Origin: Desmonostoc geniculatum HA4340-LM1 | GTDB lineage: Bacteria > Cyanobacteriota > Cyanobacteriia > Cyanobacteriales > Nostocaceae | Length of the DNA stretch: 64,000 nt | Assembly: GCA_019359545.1 (NCBI GenBank) | Contig: JAHHHB010000010.1 | Span: 62,001 to 126,000 of the forward strand | Reading direction: 5' to 3' | Shown: one piece after another, positions 47,510 to 57,935 of the stretch | Position numbering within the stretch: position 1 is the stretch's first letter | Layout of the letters: each line of letters starts with the position of its first letter | The notes under the pieces: generated by a model | The model's database searches: none | The model's input: only the letters and a program-made list of their open reading frames with translations | What the model was told of the DNA's origin: nothing | Program-made: the position numbers and the translations under genes

Positions 47510-48358
47510 TCAAAATCGCCTAATCCCCATCTCTAAACCTTCACATACACCCCTAAGAAAATCTAAATCTAAACTAGCAACTGTGTCACTAGGTTTGTGA
47601 TAATGTGGATTCCGTAAAAATGCCGTATCTGTGACCATCATTGCCGGATAACCCAAATCCCAAAAAGGTGCATGATCGCTAAGTCTGGTTTGGGGAACTA
47701 TTAAACCTTTATTTGGTACGGGTAGCCATTGACTAGGTACACCGACTTGGCGAATACTACGACTCATGCCAATTAAGTCCCCAATTGTCCGCCAATTGCC
47801 AATTAAAGCGATAAAATCGCCGCTATTTGGGTAGAATAGCTCCAAAAAAGGCGGGTAACTTTGAGAACCGGGTGTAGAATCTTCATAGCCCAGCATTTCT
47901 AGTGAAATCATTAAACGTAACTGCTGCTTTTGTTCGCGCAACAAAGCTGCATAGTCAGCACTACCCAGTAAGCCATATTCTTCCATATCGAAAGCAACCA
48001 GCCTTAGGGGATATCTTACAGGTTCGGCAGCAAACTTTCTAGCTAATTCCAGCAACACTGCTACACCTGTGGCATTATCATCCGCAGCTGGTGTTCCGGG
48101 AACACCATCATAGTGGGCACCAATTAAAATAGGTGGCAAATCTTTTTTTTGTGGTCTAGCTTGGGCAGGTAAATTTAAAATCAAATTTTTACAAGCTTTA
48201 CCTCTAACTTGGAAGGTGTGGATTTCCACACTTCCCCATTGTGAAAATTCCTGGCGGATATATTCTTGGACAAAAAAATGCCCAGCTGTTGCCATATAAG
48301 GATCGCGTTCTCGCGCTATCTCACTGAGGGAAGTTTGTAATCGCTCTTTTAAATTCAA
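47510..48358 (-). CDS. M28 family peptidase
   Basis: 282 residues. The zinc ligands of M28 aminopeptidases are visible: His in GAHYDG (about 91), the bridging Asp in AADDNATG (about 105), Glu in FDMEEYG (about 138) and the late His in NPHYHKPSD (about 261). SDHAPFWDLGYPAMMVTD also fits. It has no signal peptide, so it is likely cytosolic. The substrate is not known. It is convergent with the kelch gene. Confidence 0.9.
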   Translation of the reverse strand: MNLKERLQTSLSEIARERDPYMATAGHFFVQEYIRQEFSQWGSVEIHTFQVRGKACKNLILNLPAQARPQKKDLPPILIGAHYDGVPGTPAADDNATGVAVLLELARKFAAEPVRYPLRLVAFDMEEYGLLGSADYAALLREQKQQLRLMISLEMLGYEDSTPGSQSYPPFLELFYPNSGDFIALIGNWRTIGDLIGMSRSIRQVGVPSQWLPVPNKGLIVPQTRLSDHAPFWDLGYPAMMVTDTAFLRNPHYHKPSDTVASLDLDFLRGVCEGLEMGIRRF

Positions 48359-48660
48359 GTCTTTAAAAAATAATTGACTAATTCTACAACAAGCCTTAAT
48401 CTAAGCAAAAAAACCAATCCAAAATCCAAAATCCAAAATCCAAAATAGCTAGATAACAACAATTGAGGCTGCTTGGACACACCAAGCATCGTCAATGCTA
48501 TCCTAGTCTTGCAACTATCTCCTCTAGCTGAACTTCTTAACTTTCTACCTTAATGACGACTATTATACCATTGAGGTGTTTTCACCCTGTAGCACAAAGC
48601 TAGAGGTAGTTCCACCCAATCATAATAAATATATAAGACGCTTTAGGAGAAGAGTAACGC
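48359..48660. other. divergent intergenic region before dnaK
   Basis: 302 bases. AATCCAA tandem repeats at 48418-48446. AGGAGA at 48645-48650 serves dnaK. No CIRCE element is visible, so HrcA control in cis is not supported. Confidence 0.5.
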
Positions 48661-50736
48661 ATGGGCAAGGTAGTCGGCATCGACTTGGGTACAACCAACT
48701 CAGTAGTCGCCGTGATGGAGGGTGGCAAGCCGGTGGTGATTGCCAATGCAGAAGGAATGCGAACAACCCCCTCCGTAGTTGGCTTCAGCAAAGAAGGCGA
48801 GAGGGTGGTTGGGCAAATGGCACGGCGACAAACCGTCCTCAACCCCCAAAATACCTTTTTCGCAGTCAAACGCTTTATTGGGCGCAAATATGGCGAACTG
48901 AACCCAGATTCAAAGCGTGTACCCTACACCATTCGCAAAGACGAAATAGGTAATATAAAAATAGCTTGTCCCCGTCTGAATAAAGATTTCGCCCCGGAAG
49001 AAATTTCCGCAATGGTGCTGAAGAAATTGGCAGACGATGCCAGTCGCTATTTGGGTGAACCTGTGACAGGGGCAGTGATTACAGTACCCGCTTATTTTAA
49101 TGATTCCCAGCGGCAAGCAACCCGCGATGCTGGCAGAATTGCTGGTTTAGAGGTACTGCGGATTCTGAATGAACCAACTGCTGCATCTTTGGCTTATGGA
49201 TTAGATCGCGGTGACACGGAAACTATCTTAGTATTTGACTTGGGTGGTGGCACCTTTGACGTGTCGATTTTAGAAGTGGGCGATGGCATATTTGAAGTCA
49301 AAGCTACCAGTGGAGATACGCAACTCGGTGGCAACGATTTTGACAAAAAAATAGTAGATTGGTTAGCAGAGCAATTTCTGGAAACAGAAGAGGTAGACTT
49401 AAGACGCGATCGCCAAGCTTTGCAACGTCTGATGGAAGCTGCGGAAAAAGCCAAAATTGAACTTTCTGCTGTCAGCGTCACCGATATTAACTTACCTTTC
49501 ATCACCGCCACAGAAGATGGTCCCAAACATCTGGAAACTCGTCTCACTCGCTCCCAGTTTGAAGGTTTGTGTGGCGATTTGATTAGCCGATTGCGGACAC
49601 CAGTTAAACGCGCCCTCAAAGATGCCGGACTTTCACCTAGAGACATTGAAGAAGTTGTGTTAGTTGGCGGTTCCACAAGAATGCCAATGGTGAAGCAGCT
49701 AGTACGGGACTTAATTGGCATCGAACCAAATGAAAATGTCAACCCCGATGAAGTGGTGGGAGTGGGTGCTGCAATTCAAGCAGGCATACTTGCAGGCGAA
49801 CTCAAAGATGTGCTGCTTTTGGATGTCACACCACTATCTTTGGGACTGGAAACCATCGGCGGCGTGATGAAAAAACTCATTCCCCGCAATACTACCATAC
49901 CAGTACGTCGCTCTGATATATTTTCCACATCGGAAAATAATCAAAATACTGTGGAAATTCACGTAGTCCAGGGCGAACGAGATATGGCAGCAAACAACAA
50001 GTCTTTAGGACGGTTCAAACTGTATGGCATCCCACCAGCGCCACGGGGGATTCCCCAAGTCCAAGTATCCTTTGATATCGATGCCAATGGAATTTTGCAG
50101 GTAACAGCCTTAGATAGAACCACTGGTAGAGAACAGAGTATCACTATTCAAGGCGCTTCTACCTTGACCGAATCAGAAGTAAATCGGATGATTCAGGATG
50201 CTCAAAAATACGCCGATGTCGATCGCGAACGTAAAGAACGAGTAGAAAAGCGGACTCGTTCGGAGGCGCTAATTTTCCAAGCAGAACGACAACTTAGAGA
50301 AGTAGCCTTGGAATTTGGGATGCAGTTTGCCCGCAACCGCCGCCAAAAAATTGATAATATCTGCCAAGAACTCCGAGAAAGTCTCAAGGAAAACGACGAT
50401 CGCGGTATTGACCAAGCCTACGCCGACCTGCAAGATGCTCTATATGAGCTAAATCGAGAAGTCCGCCAGTATTATGCTGAAGACGAAGACGACGATTTGT
50501 TTGGCACTATCCGTGACATCTTTACTGGTGGCGATAAAGAACGCGATCGCGACTCTTTGAGAGATACATTTCGGGAACGCGACTCCTATGGTAGAGACTA
50601 TAGCAGAGACCGAGACTCTGGCAGAGACTATGGGCGAGATAATCGTTCTTCTTCCTATGAAAATCGTCCTCCCCGCAAATCCCGCCCCAGCTATCAAGAT
50701 AACTGGGATGATGAAGAAGACAATGATTGGTTGTAG
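48661..50736 (+). CDS. dnaK: molecular chaperone DnaK, DnaK1-like
   Basis: Hsp70 of 691 residues. ATPase domain 1-385 with [18 protein letters not shown] and [19 protein letters not shown]; substrate-binding domain from about 390; C-terminal lid. After residue about 620 comes an unusual Asp/Arg/Tyr-rich tail (repeats of [12 protein letters not shown] type) ending DNDWL, in place of the EEVD-like end. The length and tail fit DnaK1 of cyanobacteria rather than the shorter DnaK2 or the longer DnaK3. A dnaJ follows about 225 bases later and is probably its partner. Confidence 0.93.
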   Translation: MGKVVGIDLGTTNSVVAVMEGGKPVVIANAEGMRTTPSVVGFSKEGERVVGQMARRQTVLNPQNTFFAVKRFIGRKYGELNPDSKRVPYTIRKDEIGNIKIACPRLNKDFAPEEISAMVLKKLADDASRYLGEPVTGAVITVPAYFNDSQRQATRDAGRIAGLEVLRILNEPTAASLAYGLDRGDTETILVFDLGGGTFDVSILEVGDGIFEVKATSGDTQLGGNDFDKKIVDWLAEQFLETEEVDLRRDRQALQRLMEAAEKAKIELSAVSVTDINLPFITATEDGPKHLETRLTRSQFEGLCGDLISRLRTPVKRALKDAGLSPRDIEEVVLVGGSTRMPMVKQLVRDLIGIEPNENVNPDEVVGVGAAIQAGILAGELKDVLLLDVTPLSLGLETIGGVMKKLIPRNTTIPVRRSDIFSTSENNQNTVEIHVVQGERDMAANNKSLGRFKLYGIPPAPRGIPQVQVSFDIDANGILQVTALDRTTGREQSITIQGASTLTESEVNRMIQDAQKYADVDRERKERVEKRTRSEALIFQAERQLREVALEFGMQFARNRRQKIDNICQELRESLKENDDRGIDQAYADLQDALYELNREVRQYYAEDEDDDLFGTIRDIFTGGDKERDRDSLRDTFRERDSYGRDYSRDRDSGRDYGRDNRSSSYENRPPRKSRPSYQDNWDDEEDNDWL

Positions 50737-50747
50737 TTTTCGATCGA

Positions 50748-50935
50748 GGTTAGGAGTTAGGAGTTAGGAGTTAGGAGTTAAGAGTTAGGAGTTAGGAGTT
50801 AAGAGTTAGGAATAAAAACTGAAAAATTAAAAATTAAATCTCAGATCCTAACTCCTAACTAACAACTCCTAATTCCTCACTTATAGCTACCAACTCATAA
50901 CTCCTCACTCCTAACTCCTAACTTTTAATTAATCC
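50748..50935. repeat. GGAGTTA and TAACTCC heptamers between dnaK and dnaJ
   Basis: About eight GGAGTTA/AGAGTTA units (50748-50812), then complementary TAACTCC units (50848-50930); the two arms could pair into a long imperfect stem. Confidence 0.8.
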
Positions 50936-50961
50936 AAAATCTAAAATTTAAATAGCTGACT

Positions 50962-51954
50962 ATGCAAAATTTGCAGAATTTCCGCGATTACTACGAAATT
51001 TTAGGAGTATCTAAAGACGCCTCCAACGAGGAAATTAAAAAGGTTTATCGGCGGTTAGCAAGACAGTATCACCCCGATCTCAATCCTGGAAATAAAGCAG
51101 CCGAGGATAAATTTAAGGATATCGGCGAAGCTTATGAAGTGCTTTCAGATCCAGCCAAGCGATCGCAGTATGACCAGTTTAGCCGCTACTGGAAGCAAAA
51201 AGGCTTTGCTGGCAATAAGACACCAAAAGCTAAAAGCTGGCAAACTGGCGCTAACGGTCGCAACGATAATCAGGATGTAGATCCAAGTCAGTTTTCCGAT
51301 TTTGAAAGCTTTATTAATCAAGTTATCGGCGTCAAAAATAACAATGGGGCAAATAACTCCAACAATGGTGCTACTAGCGATCCGTTTCGTTCACCGAGAA
51401 CAAAAGTTGCCTACACAGTTAACACTCCACCCCGTACTACTCGTAGGGACATAGAAGCCAGATTAACTTTACCATTAGAAAAAGCTTATCAAGGTGGTAA
51501 TGAACGCATTCGCTTAGAAGATGGGCGATCGCTAGAAGTTACCATGCCTCCAGCAATGGTTACAGGTCAAACTATTCGTTTGCGAAATCAAGGCGTTGGT
51601 GGTGGCGACTTATACTTAAAAATTACCGTTGAGCCTCATTCATTGTTTAAGTTAGATGGTTTCAATATCCTCTGTCAAGTACCTGTGACTCCCAGTGAAG
51701 CAGTTTTAGGAGGTCAGGTAGAAGCACCCACCCTTGATGGTCCTGTAAAAATGACCATCCCTCCCGGAGTTAGATCTGGTCAAAAGTTTCGACTAGGCAA
51801 CAAAGGCTACCCTAATGAAGATGGGAAACGTGGCGATCAATTGGTGGAAATTCAAATAGTTACACCGAAAAATATTAATCAAGAAGAACGGGAACTTTAC
51901 GAAAAGTTGCGGCAAATTGAAACCTTTAAACCCCGCGCTGATTTAATACGTTAG
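50962..51954 (+). CDS. dnaJ: DnaJ-type cochaperone (CbpA/DnaJ without zinc finger)
   Basis: 330 residues. J domain 8-75 with the HPD motif ([10 protein letters not shown]), a Gly/Asn-rich linker (about 110-160), and DnaJ C-terminal beta domains (about 165-315: [40 protein letters not shown]). The CXXCXGXG zinc-finger repeats of type I DnaJ are absent, so it is a type II J-protein. It stimulates the ATPase of DnaK, most likely the product of the preceding gene. Confidence 0.95.
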   Translation: MQNLQNFRDYYEILGVSKDASNEEIKKVYRRLARQYHPDLNPGNKAAEDKFKDIGEAYEVLSDPAKRSQYDQFSRYWKQKGFAGNKTPKAKSWQTGANGRNDNQDVDPSQFSDFESFINQVIGVKNNNGANNSNNGATSDPFRSPRTKVAYTVNTPPRTTRRDIEARLTLPLEKAYQGGNERIRLEDGRSLEVTMPPAMVTGQTIRLRNQGVGGGDLYLKITVEPHSLFKLDGFNILCQVPVTPSEAVLGGQVEAPTLDGPVKMTIPPGVRSGQKFRLGNKGYPNEDGKRGDQLVEIQIVTPKNINQEERELYEKLRQIETFKPRADLIR

Positions 51955-52043
51955 TCTTCATCTTGAAAAATAGTTTCTATATCTTGTGAACTATGTAAGA
52001 TACGTACAATTTCTATGCCTTCGAGATTAATTTTGACGTACAT
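51951..52043 (-). pseudogene. 3' remnant of a ParE-type toxin gene
   Basis: The minus strand encodes MYVKINLEGIEIVRILHSSQ followed by [10 protein letters not shown] and a stop at 51951-51953. The GIEIVRILHSSQDIETIF pattern is the C-terminus of ParE/RelE-superfamily toxins. The upstream frame has a TAA, so about two thirds of the gene and its antitoxin are missing. It overlaps the dnaJ stop codon by 4 bases. Confidence 0.65.
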
Positions 52044-52180
52044 CGCATCTAATTAAATGCTTTATTAAATATTTTATCAGATGCGATGGGATTCGTATTT
52101 GATTGCGTGAAAAAACTCCGTGCAACTCGAAAAGGCTGATATAATGTCCGGCTGATTACTTATTAAACCCGAAAAACCCC

Positions 52181-52235
52181 ACCCCACCCCTTAATCCCCT
52201 CCCCTTAGTAAGGGGAGGGGATTAAGGGGTGGGGT
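52181..52235. repeat. perfect palindrome with 27-bp arms
   Basis: From ACCCCACCCCTTAATCCCCT to its exact complement around a central G at 52208. Such CCCCTT palindromes recur in Nostoc between genes and may act as a terminator after dnaJ. Confidence 0.85.
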
Positions 52236-52432
52236 GCAATGACTGTGGAAATCATAACTAATTATGCGGACATGATGTGATTCCCCACTCCCTGCCTACG
52301 CAAATTAAGTTCAAAAATTAAACTCGGACTGCTATAGACTTTTTGTGTCTTCACCAATTGACAAAGGATTTAAAATATAAAAAATATCTTTTGAGCGAAG
52401 TGACTCAAACAGCCGTGAATCACAACGGGGCA

Positions 52433-52975
52433 ATGCCACAAAGCAGTAAACCAACTTATTACTCTCTGCTAGAACTGCATCCCTCGGCATCGGTAATCGA
52501 TATTCGTCGGGCTTATCGGCAACTGAGCAAACGCTATCATCCTGATACTACAGATTTGCCTGCTGCTGTAGCTACTGCCAAATTTCAGCAACTCAACGAA
52601 GCCTACGCCACCCTGAGCCATCCAGAGCGTCGGTTAAGCTACGATTTAAAAATTGGCTATTCTCGCTTTGGAGTGATTCAAGCACCTGCTGATTTGAATC
52701 ATCCCGTATCGCGTTCTCATGACTTCTCAAAATCAGCTTATCTCGATGCAAGCGATCGCCCCCTCTCATCTGGCGAAATTTTCGCTTTATTTATACTAGT
52801 GTTAACATTTGTAGGTTGTCTATTACTAGCAATTGCCATTGGCTTAACTCGTGGTGACGCTGGTTTGCAAACGCATTTGCAGCAACCAACTGTATCTGTA
52901 CAGCAGAATTCAGAATTCAGAATTCAGAATGGGCTACGCCCCGCTGCGCTAACAGAATTCAGGAGTCAGAAGTAA
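52433..52975 (+). CDS. J-domain protein with a membrane segment
   Basis: 180 residues from the chosen start (MPQSSKPTYYSLLELHP). J domain about 8-75 with HPD (RYHPDTTDL). A membrane span lies at about 115-137 (IFALFILVLTFVGCLLLAIAIGL). The last about 25 residues (QQNSEFRIQNGLRPAALTEF) are translated TCAGAAT repeat and a dispersed repeat, so the original C-terminus was replaced or extended by repeat DNA. An upstream in-frame start at 52343 would add 30 unrelated residues. It presumably recruits DnaK to the membrane. Confidence 0.78.
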   Translation: MPQSSKPTYYSLLELHPSASVIDIRRAYRQLSKRYHPDTTDLPAAVATAKFQQLNEAYATLSHPERRLSYDLKIGYSRFGVIQAPADLNHPVSRSHDFSKSAYLDASDRPLSSGEIFALFILVLTFVGCLLLAIAIGLTRGDAGLQTHLQQPTVSVQQNSEFRIQNGLRPAALTEFRSQK

Positions 52976-53119
52976 AACAGGCTTAATGTCTGACAGCAAA
53001 CCTTAGTTTGTGTACTTCACGCTTCTTGAAATCTCCTGTAATTACCCTGATGATAATTAAATATTAAAAATTAAAAAATTTCTTAATCCAAAATCCAAAA
53101 TCCAAAATCTAAAATTCCT

Positions 53120-53392
53120 ATGCTTCTTCTCCCCTCAGATACCCCTTTATACAATCATCCCCTGCCACAAATTGAGCAGTGGCTAAAAGAGCAAGGTTGT
53201 CAACAAGATGAAACACAGAGGCATTGCTGGCGTGTGCAGCGGCCTAGTTGGCAAGCTGAACTTTGGCTCGATGTCGAGCAAATCATCGTGCGATATACCC
53301 AATCTGGGGAAAATGGACAAGATATCCAACGCTCATTCAAATATTCTCTGAGTCGGGAAGATATAGAACAAGCAGTGTTTTCTGGGCCGTAA
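53120..53392 (+). CDS. DUF3143 protein
   Basis: 90 residues with the DUF3143 pattern: SDTPLYNHPLPQIEQWLKEQ, then CWRVQRPSWQAELWLDVEQI and SFKYSLSREDIEQAVFSGP. This small family is confined to cyanobacteria and plastid-containing relatives; its function is not established. It follows the J-domain gene by 145 bases, and similar neighbours are common, so a functional link is possible but unproven. Confidence 0.85.
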   Translation: MLLLPSDTPLYNHPLPQIEQWLKEQGCQQDETQRHCWRVQRPSWQAELWLDVEQIIVRYTQSGENGQDIQRSFKYSLSREDIEQAVFSGP

Positions 53393-53602
53393 GCTAAGTG
53401 CTGAGTACAGTTCACCATCAAAAGCGCCAATGAAAAGCGATCGTGTTCGGAGCGATCGCACTATGACTGCTCAATTGTATCGCCAGCCTTGTCTTGACTC
53501 TCCATCAACGACACACCATTCTTCGACAGTTCATAGCTGACAAAAGCACCCACCAAAAGCGATCGCTTACAATTAAAGTTACTGCTACTGCGACAAAAAT
53601 CC

Positions 53603-53875
53603 ATGCAAATCGTTCTGCCACCTGAAGTAGAAGCCCTAGTTCAACGTCAACTCACTAGCGGTAAGTATCAGAACGCGATCGAAGTTATTCTTGCAGGCAT
53701 AAAACTCCTAGAACAGCAAGAAGACATTTATGAAGGACGACTGCAAGATCTGCAACAAGAAGCGCGCATTGGGTGGGAAGCGTCCCGGCGGGGCGAGGTT
53801 GTAGATGGGCCGACTGCAATGGCTCAAATTCGCGCCAATGTGATATCGCGCTACGGTGTTTCAGACGAAGCATGA
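53603..53875 (+). CDS. parD: ParD-type antitoxin
   Basis: 90 residues. An N-terminal ribbon-helix-helix start (MQIVLPPEVEALVQRQLTSG) is followed by AIEVILAGIKLLEQQED, the pattern of the CC2985/ParD antitoxin family. The acidic, flexible C-terminus would wrap the toxin. It overlaps the toxin gene by 4 bases (ATGA at 53872), the usual translational coupling. The product also normally represses its own operon. Confidence 0.85.
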   Translation: MQIVLPPEVEALVQRQLTSGKYQNAIEVILAGIKLLEQQEDIYEGRLQDLQQEARIGWEASRRGEVVDGPTAMAQIRANVISRYGVSDEA

Positions 53876-54180
53876 CCCCACAATTTCGCCTCACGGAACC
53901 CGCGATTCAAGATATCGAGCAAATTGCAGATTATATTGCTAGACAATCTGGTTTGGCTCAGTCTGAGAGTTTTTTAAGTAAGCTAGACACTAAATTTGTC
54001 AAAATTGCTCAGTTCCCTGCTCTCGGACGACGGCGTGATGAAATTTTACTAGGTGTGCGTAGCCTCTCAATAGACAATTACCTCATCCTCTACATGCCCA
54101 TAGGGCAAGATGTGGAGATTTTTCGGGTTGTCAGTGGCTATCGAGATCTGAAAGCCCTATTCCAGGACTGTGACTCTTGA
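53872..54180 (+). CDS. parE: ParE-type toxin
   Basis: 102 residues. RelE/ParE superfamily pattern: FRLTEPAIQDIEQIADYIAR at the start, FPALGRRRDEI in the middle, and the end strand VEIFRVVSGYRDLKALF. ParE toxins inhibit DNA gyrase. The start at 53872 overlaps the antitoxin stop. A decayed third of a related toxin gene lies 1.8 kb away (51951-52043), suggesting repeated gain and loss of such modules here. Confidence 0.87.
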   Translation: MTPQFRLTEPAIQDIEQIADYIARQSGLAQSESFLSKLDTKFVKIAQFPALGRRRDEILLGVRSLSIDNYLILYMPIGQDVEIFRVVSGYRDLKALFQDCDS

Positions 54181-54285
54181 TATTCCTCAATCTAAATGCA
54201 GTGCGATCGCCTATTTTGTAGATGGGTATTCCCAAAAATGTCCAATCACGTCAAAATGCTTAAAAGCAATACGCATCGTACTGAC

Positions 54286-55035
54286 TTACACCTTCCCAAA
54301 GCGGCGTTCCCGTTGCTGGTAGGCACACAAGGCGCGGTGAAACTCAGCCCGGTCAAAATCTGGCCAGAGAGTATCGGTGATGTAAATTTCTCCGTAAGCC
54401 ATTTGCCAGAGGAGGAAATTAGAAAGGCGCATTTCTCCACTGGTGCGGATTAACAAATCTGGGTCAGTAATTCCGGCTGTGTACAAGTGGCTTTCAAATA
54501 TTTGTTCGTCAATTTCATCAGGTTGTAGTAGACCTTGTTGGACTTGTTTGGCGATCGCCCGACAAGCTTGTAAAATTTCTTGGCGTCCGCCATAATTAGT
54601 TGCTATTGAAAACCGGATGGCGCGGTTATTTTTGGTTTCTTCCATCGAACGGGAAATTTCTTGTTGGAGCGATGGCGGCAAAGCCTGTAAATTTCCCACA
54701 AACTTGATTTGCACGTTTTCTTCAACCATTTCCCGCAGTTCTTGACGTAAAACTTTTTGGAAAAGAGTCATCAAAAAATCTACTTCTTCCTGGGGTCTTT
54801 TCCAGTTTTCGGTGGAAAAAGCATAAGCTGTTAGTGCCTGGATACCCCAATCCTTGCAACAACGAAGCAAATCCTTCAGAGCATCGACTCCTCGCTTATG
54901 ACCCATAATGCGTGGTAGACCTTGACGTTTAGCCCATCGACCATTGCCATCCATAATCACCGCAACATGCTGGGGCAATAGTTCTTGTTTCAAGTCAGTG
55001 GGCAAATCTTGCAGTTTAGTTTGTTGTGCTGTCAT
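54286..55035 (-). CDS. uppS: isoprenyl transferase (undecaprenyl diphosphate synthase)
   Basis: 249 residues. Adds isopentenyl units in cis to make undecaprenyl diphosphate, the carrier lipid for wall and polysaccharide synthesis. The catalytic Asp is in [14 protein letters not shown] (about residue 28), [14 protein letters not shown] follows, and the C-terminal [19 protein letters not shown] is the family signature. It overlaps the cdaA stop by 4 bases, so the two genes are co-transcribed and translationally coupled. Confidence 0.97.
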   Translation of the reverse strand: MTAQQTKLQDLPTDLKQELLPQHVAVIMDGNGRWAKRQGLPRIMGHKRGVDALKDLLRCCKDWGIQALTAYAFSTENWKRPQEEVDFLMTLFQKVLRQELREMVEENVQIKFVGNLQALPPSLQQEISRSMEETKNNRAIRFSIATNYGGRQEILQACRAIAKQVQQGLLQPDEIDEQIFESHLYTAGITDPDLLIRTSGEMRLSNFLLWQMAYGEIYITDTLWPDFDRAEFHRALCAYQQRERRFGKV

Positions 55036-55976
55036 TTTTTATCTCGAGAAGCGGTCGTTCGCGTATCGCGTCGAAGACGTGGTAATCGGAGTAAACGTGA
55101 AACCAATGTTAGTGCCTTGCCACCCATCTGACGAGCGAAGCTCAAAAGACCAGGAGCAACAGCTTCTCGATCTACGGTTGGGGACAACAGAGCCTCTAAT
55201 GACTCTTTGAGCTTTCTAATTGTCAGTGGTCTATTTAGGGTTCCTCGTTCCGCTAAGGAAATAGAACCCGTTTCTTCAGATACAACAACACAAATGCAAT
55301 TTTCGACCCGCTCAGTAATTCCCATTGCTGCCCGGTGGCGTGTTCCCAACTGGCGCGAGGCTGTGCGTCCCGAAAGTGGTAAGATTATACCCGATGCCAC
55401 AATCCGCGAACCACGGATTAATGTCGCTCCATCGTGTAACAAAGTCTTCGGCTGAAAAATTGTCTGGATCAGTTCTTTAGAAACTTCCGCGTTTAGCTTT
55501 ACTCCTGGCACAGAAAAATCCCGCTCATCAATTGGGCCTGTGGTTTCCAAAATTAGTAAAGCTCCAATACGGTTTTTTGACAATTCTTTAACAGCCTCAA
55601 CAATTTCATCAATTACACTATCAGATTTGGGGATTGCCAAGCGATCGGGTTGAAACAGCTGACGGAATTCGCCACGCCCCAATTGTTCTAAAAATCGCCG
55701 AAACTCTGACTGTAGAGCAACTGCCATCGCCACAGCACAACCAATCACCAATTTTTCTAGTACAAAATTTAGCAGAGGTAGGCCGAATCTGCCACTGAGT
55801 GCTGAGGCTAGCATCAAAATAATGAATCCTCGCACCATCCATAGTGTCCGGCGCTCACTAATAATAACTAGTATCATGTACGTCAGCGCCAGCACAAACA
55901 CAATATCCAGAGTCCCAAACAGCAAGGACTGTGACCATCCCAGGTTTATCAGCCATTGCTTCCACCAATCTCTCAT
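55032..55976 (-). CDS. cdaA: diadenylate cyclase CdaA
   Basis: 314 residues. Condenses two ATP to cyclic di-AMP, which in cyanobacteria controls osmotic and diurnal responses. Three N-terminal membrane spans (about 15-85), then the DAC domain with the DGA motif (LLHDGATLI, about 185) and RHRAA (about 219). The C-terminal tail is basic. CdaA is followed by uppS with a 4-base overlap; lysA lies 155 bases upstream. The coupling to uppS links the nucleotide signal to wall-lipid supply. Confidence 0.95.
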   Translation of the reverse strand: MRDWWKQWLINLGWSQSLLFGTLDIVFVLALTYMILVIISERRTLWMVRGFIILMLASALSGRFGLPLLNFVLEKLVIGCAVAMAVALQSEFRRFLEQLGRGEFRQLFQPDRLAIPKSDSVIDEIVEAVKELSKNRIGALLILETTGPIDERDFSVPGVKLNAEVSKELIQTIFQPKTLLHDGATLIRGSRIVASGIILPLSGRTASRQLGTRHRAAMGITERVENCICVVVSEETGSISLAERGTLNRPLTIRKLKESLEALLSPTVDREAVAPGLLSFARQMGGKALTLVSRLLRLPRLRRDTRTTASRDKK

Positions 55977-55989
55977 GACATCTGGATTA

Positions 55990-56131
55990 CACTTTTGCCT
56001 CTAGTTACAGTTAGGAGTGAGGAGTTAGGAGTGAGGAGTTAGGAGTTAGGAGTTAGGAGTTATGAAAAAAAACTTTTAATTCAAAACTCAAAACTTCAAA
56101 TTGATAACTTTTAACTTCTAACTCTTAACTC
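55990..56131. repeat. GGAGTTA heptamers between cdaA and lysA
   Basis: Seven to eight GAGTTAGGAGT-type units (56010-56060) and complementary TAACTC units (56115-56150), able to pair. Confidence 0.75.
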
Positions 56132-57562
56132 TTAACTCTTAACTCCTAACTCTTGATTTTTCAGTCTTTGGGGTAGGCGATCTTGTCGAATTAAGTCTTG
56201 ATAAGTTTCACGTTGCAAAATTAAATTTGCTTCGCCATTCGCCACTACCACTGCTGCCGATCGCGGCAAGCGGTTGTAGTTAGATGCCATACTGTAATTG
56301 TACGCACCAGTTCCCATAACTACGAGAATATCTCCCGGTTCTGTCTTTGGGAGTAGGGCGTTTTTAATCAGGATATCTCCTGATTCACAATGTTTCCCAG
56401 CAATTGTGACGGTTTCGCTTAGGGGAGAGGACATTTTATTGGCAACCACTGCCCGATAAACTGATTGATAAGTAATCGGACGCGGATTGTCAGACATTCC
56501 TCCATCAATTGCTACGTAGGTACGAATTTCTGGGATCACTTTGGATGAACCAACAGTGTAGGCTGTAACGCAAGCTGTGGCAATTAGCGATCGCCCCGGT
56601 TCACAAAGTAATTTTGGCAAAGGTAAATTTTCGGCTACACAAGCTTCTTGGATTACTTCACAAATCGGCTTTGCCCATTCTTCAATGCTAGGGGGATCGT
56701 CTGATTCTGTATACTTAATCCCTAAACCACCACCTACATTTAACTCTGTCAAATTTAAACCATGTTTTGCAGCATCACGCAACCACTGTACCATCAGAGC
56801 AGCTAAATCTCGATGTGGTTGGCGCTCAAAAATTTGGGAACCGATATGAGCATGTAAGCCTACGCAGTTAAGGAAAGATTGTTTACTAACAAAAGTAAAT
56901 AATTCCTCTAGCTCATTGGGATCGAAGCCAAATTTGCTATCTAGTTGTCCAGTGCGGATATATTCATGTGTGTGACATTCAATACCCGGAGTCAGACGCA
57001 ACAAAAATCGAGGCTGTAGGTCAGGAGAATTTGCCGCCTCCACAATTTCAACCATTGTGCGTAACTCATGCCAGTTATCCACCACAATAGTGCAACCGAC
57101 TTCTGTGGCAAAAATCAGTTCTTCACGAGATTTATTGTTGCTATGAAGATAGATTTTCTCAGGATTGACACCTGCTTCTAGCGCGGTATAAAGTTCACCA
57201 CCTGATGCAACATCAATTCCTAAACCCTCAGATGCAGCGATCGCACAAACTGCTAAACAATTCCAAGCTTTTGAAGCATACAACACTTGAGATTCGCCTT
57301 TGTAGTATGCTTTGAAAGCATCTCGGTATTGCTGACAACCCAAACGCAGGGTTTCTTCATCTAAAATATATAAAGGTGAACCAAACTGCTTAACTAGGGT
57401 TGTGACATCACACCCACCAATTTCCAAGAAGTCGCGATCGTGAACTCTGGCTGTTAAGGGTAAAAGTTCCTGATTAGGCGAGGAATTTGTTTTGCTGGTG
57501 CGCCTTTGAGGTAAATATTGACTTCCAGAATGTTGAACCCCAGTGGGGTGAGTCGATACCAT
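56132..57562 (-). CDS. lysA: diaminopimelate decarboxylase
   Basis: PLP-dependent last step of lysine synthesis: meso-diaminopimelate to lysine and CO2. 476 residues. The PLP Lys is in YASKAWN (about 97), HAHIGSQIFE follows (about 235), and the C-terminal CESGDIL and GTGAYNYSMASNYN blocks are complete. The start at 57562 (MVSTHPTGVQ) is preferred over 57589. The N-terminal 45 residues are not conserved. Meso-DAP is also the cross-link residue of peptidoglycan, which fits the neighbouring uppS. Confidence 0.96.
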   Translation of the reverse strand: MVSTHPTGVQHSGSQYLPQRRTSKTNSSPNQELLPLTARVHDRDFLEIGGCDVTTLVKQFGSPLYILDEETLRLGCQQYRDAFKAYYKGESQVLYASKAWNCLAVCAIAASEGLGIDVASGGELYTALEAGVNPEKIYLHSNNKSREELIFATEVGCTIVVDNWHELRTMVEIVEAANSPDLQPRFLLRLTPGIECHTHEYIRTGQLDSKFGFDPNELEELFTFVSKQSFLNCVGLHAHIGSQIFERQPHRDLAALMVQWLRDAAKHGLNLTELNVGGGLGIKYTESDDPPSIEEWAKPICEVIQEACVAENLPLPKLLCEPGRSLIATACVTAYTVGSSKVIPEIRTYVAIDGGMSDNPRPITYQSVYRAVVANKMSSPLSETVTIAGKHCESGDILIKNALLPKTEPGDILVVMGTGAYNYSMASNYNRLPRSAAVVVANGEANLILQRETYQDLIRQDRLPQRLKNQELGVKS

Positions 57563-57935
57563 AACTATAATTAATTGTCCTTGTTTCAAATACGGGGGTG
57601 AGTAAGTCTCCCGTTTCCCAGTTTACCTTTTTCAGCAAGAAGGCTGACACTTAAACTCAAAGAGATGGGGGGACTGGGGACTGGGGACTAGAGACTGGGG
57701 ACTGGGGACTAGAGATTACGAGTGTGGAAGATATGGGAAGCTTATAGTCTTTGCCCATACTCACCACAGTCCCGACACTCACTCATCCCCCCAATCCCCA
57801 ATCCCCAATCCCTTTTATACAGAAAGCAGCACCAAAATCAGGTTAGTAACACTTATCTAGTATGGGAAGTTCTAGCGTTGGCTAACTTTGAGTGAGTCTC
57901 GCCTAACAGTTTGTAATCTTATTCAATAAATAAAT
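57563..57935. repeat. divergent intergenic region with GGGGACT repeats
   Basis: GGGGACT/AGAGACT units at 57668-57712, and complementary CCCAATC units at 57789-57812. The rest is AT-rich and holds the lysA and rimI promoters. No gene is seen. Confidence 0.55.

Noticed and set aside
48359-48660. CIRCE element for HrcA control of dnaK
   Set aside because: No TTAGCACTC-N9-GAGTGCTAA inverted repeat is present upstream of the gene.
48576-48953. 125-codon frame overlapping the dnaK start
   Set aside because: It overlaps the well-supported dnaK start in another frame and has no family features.
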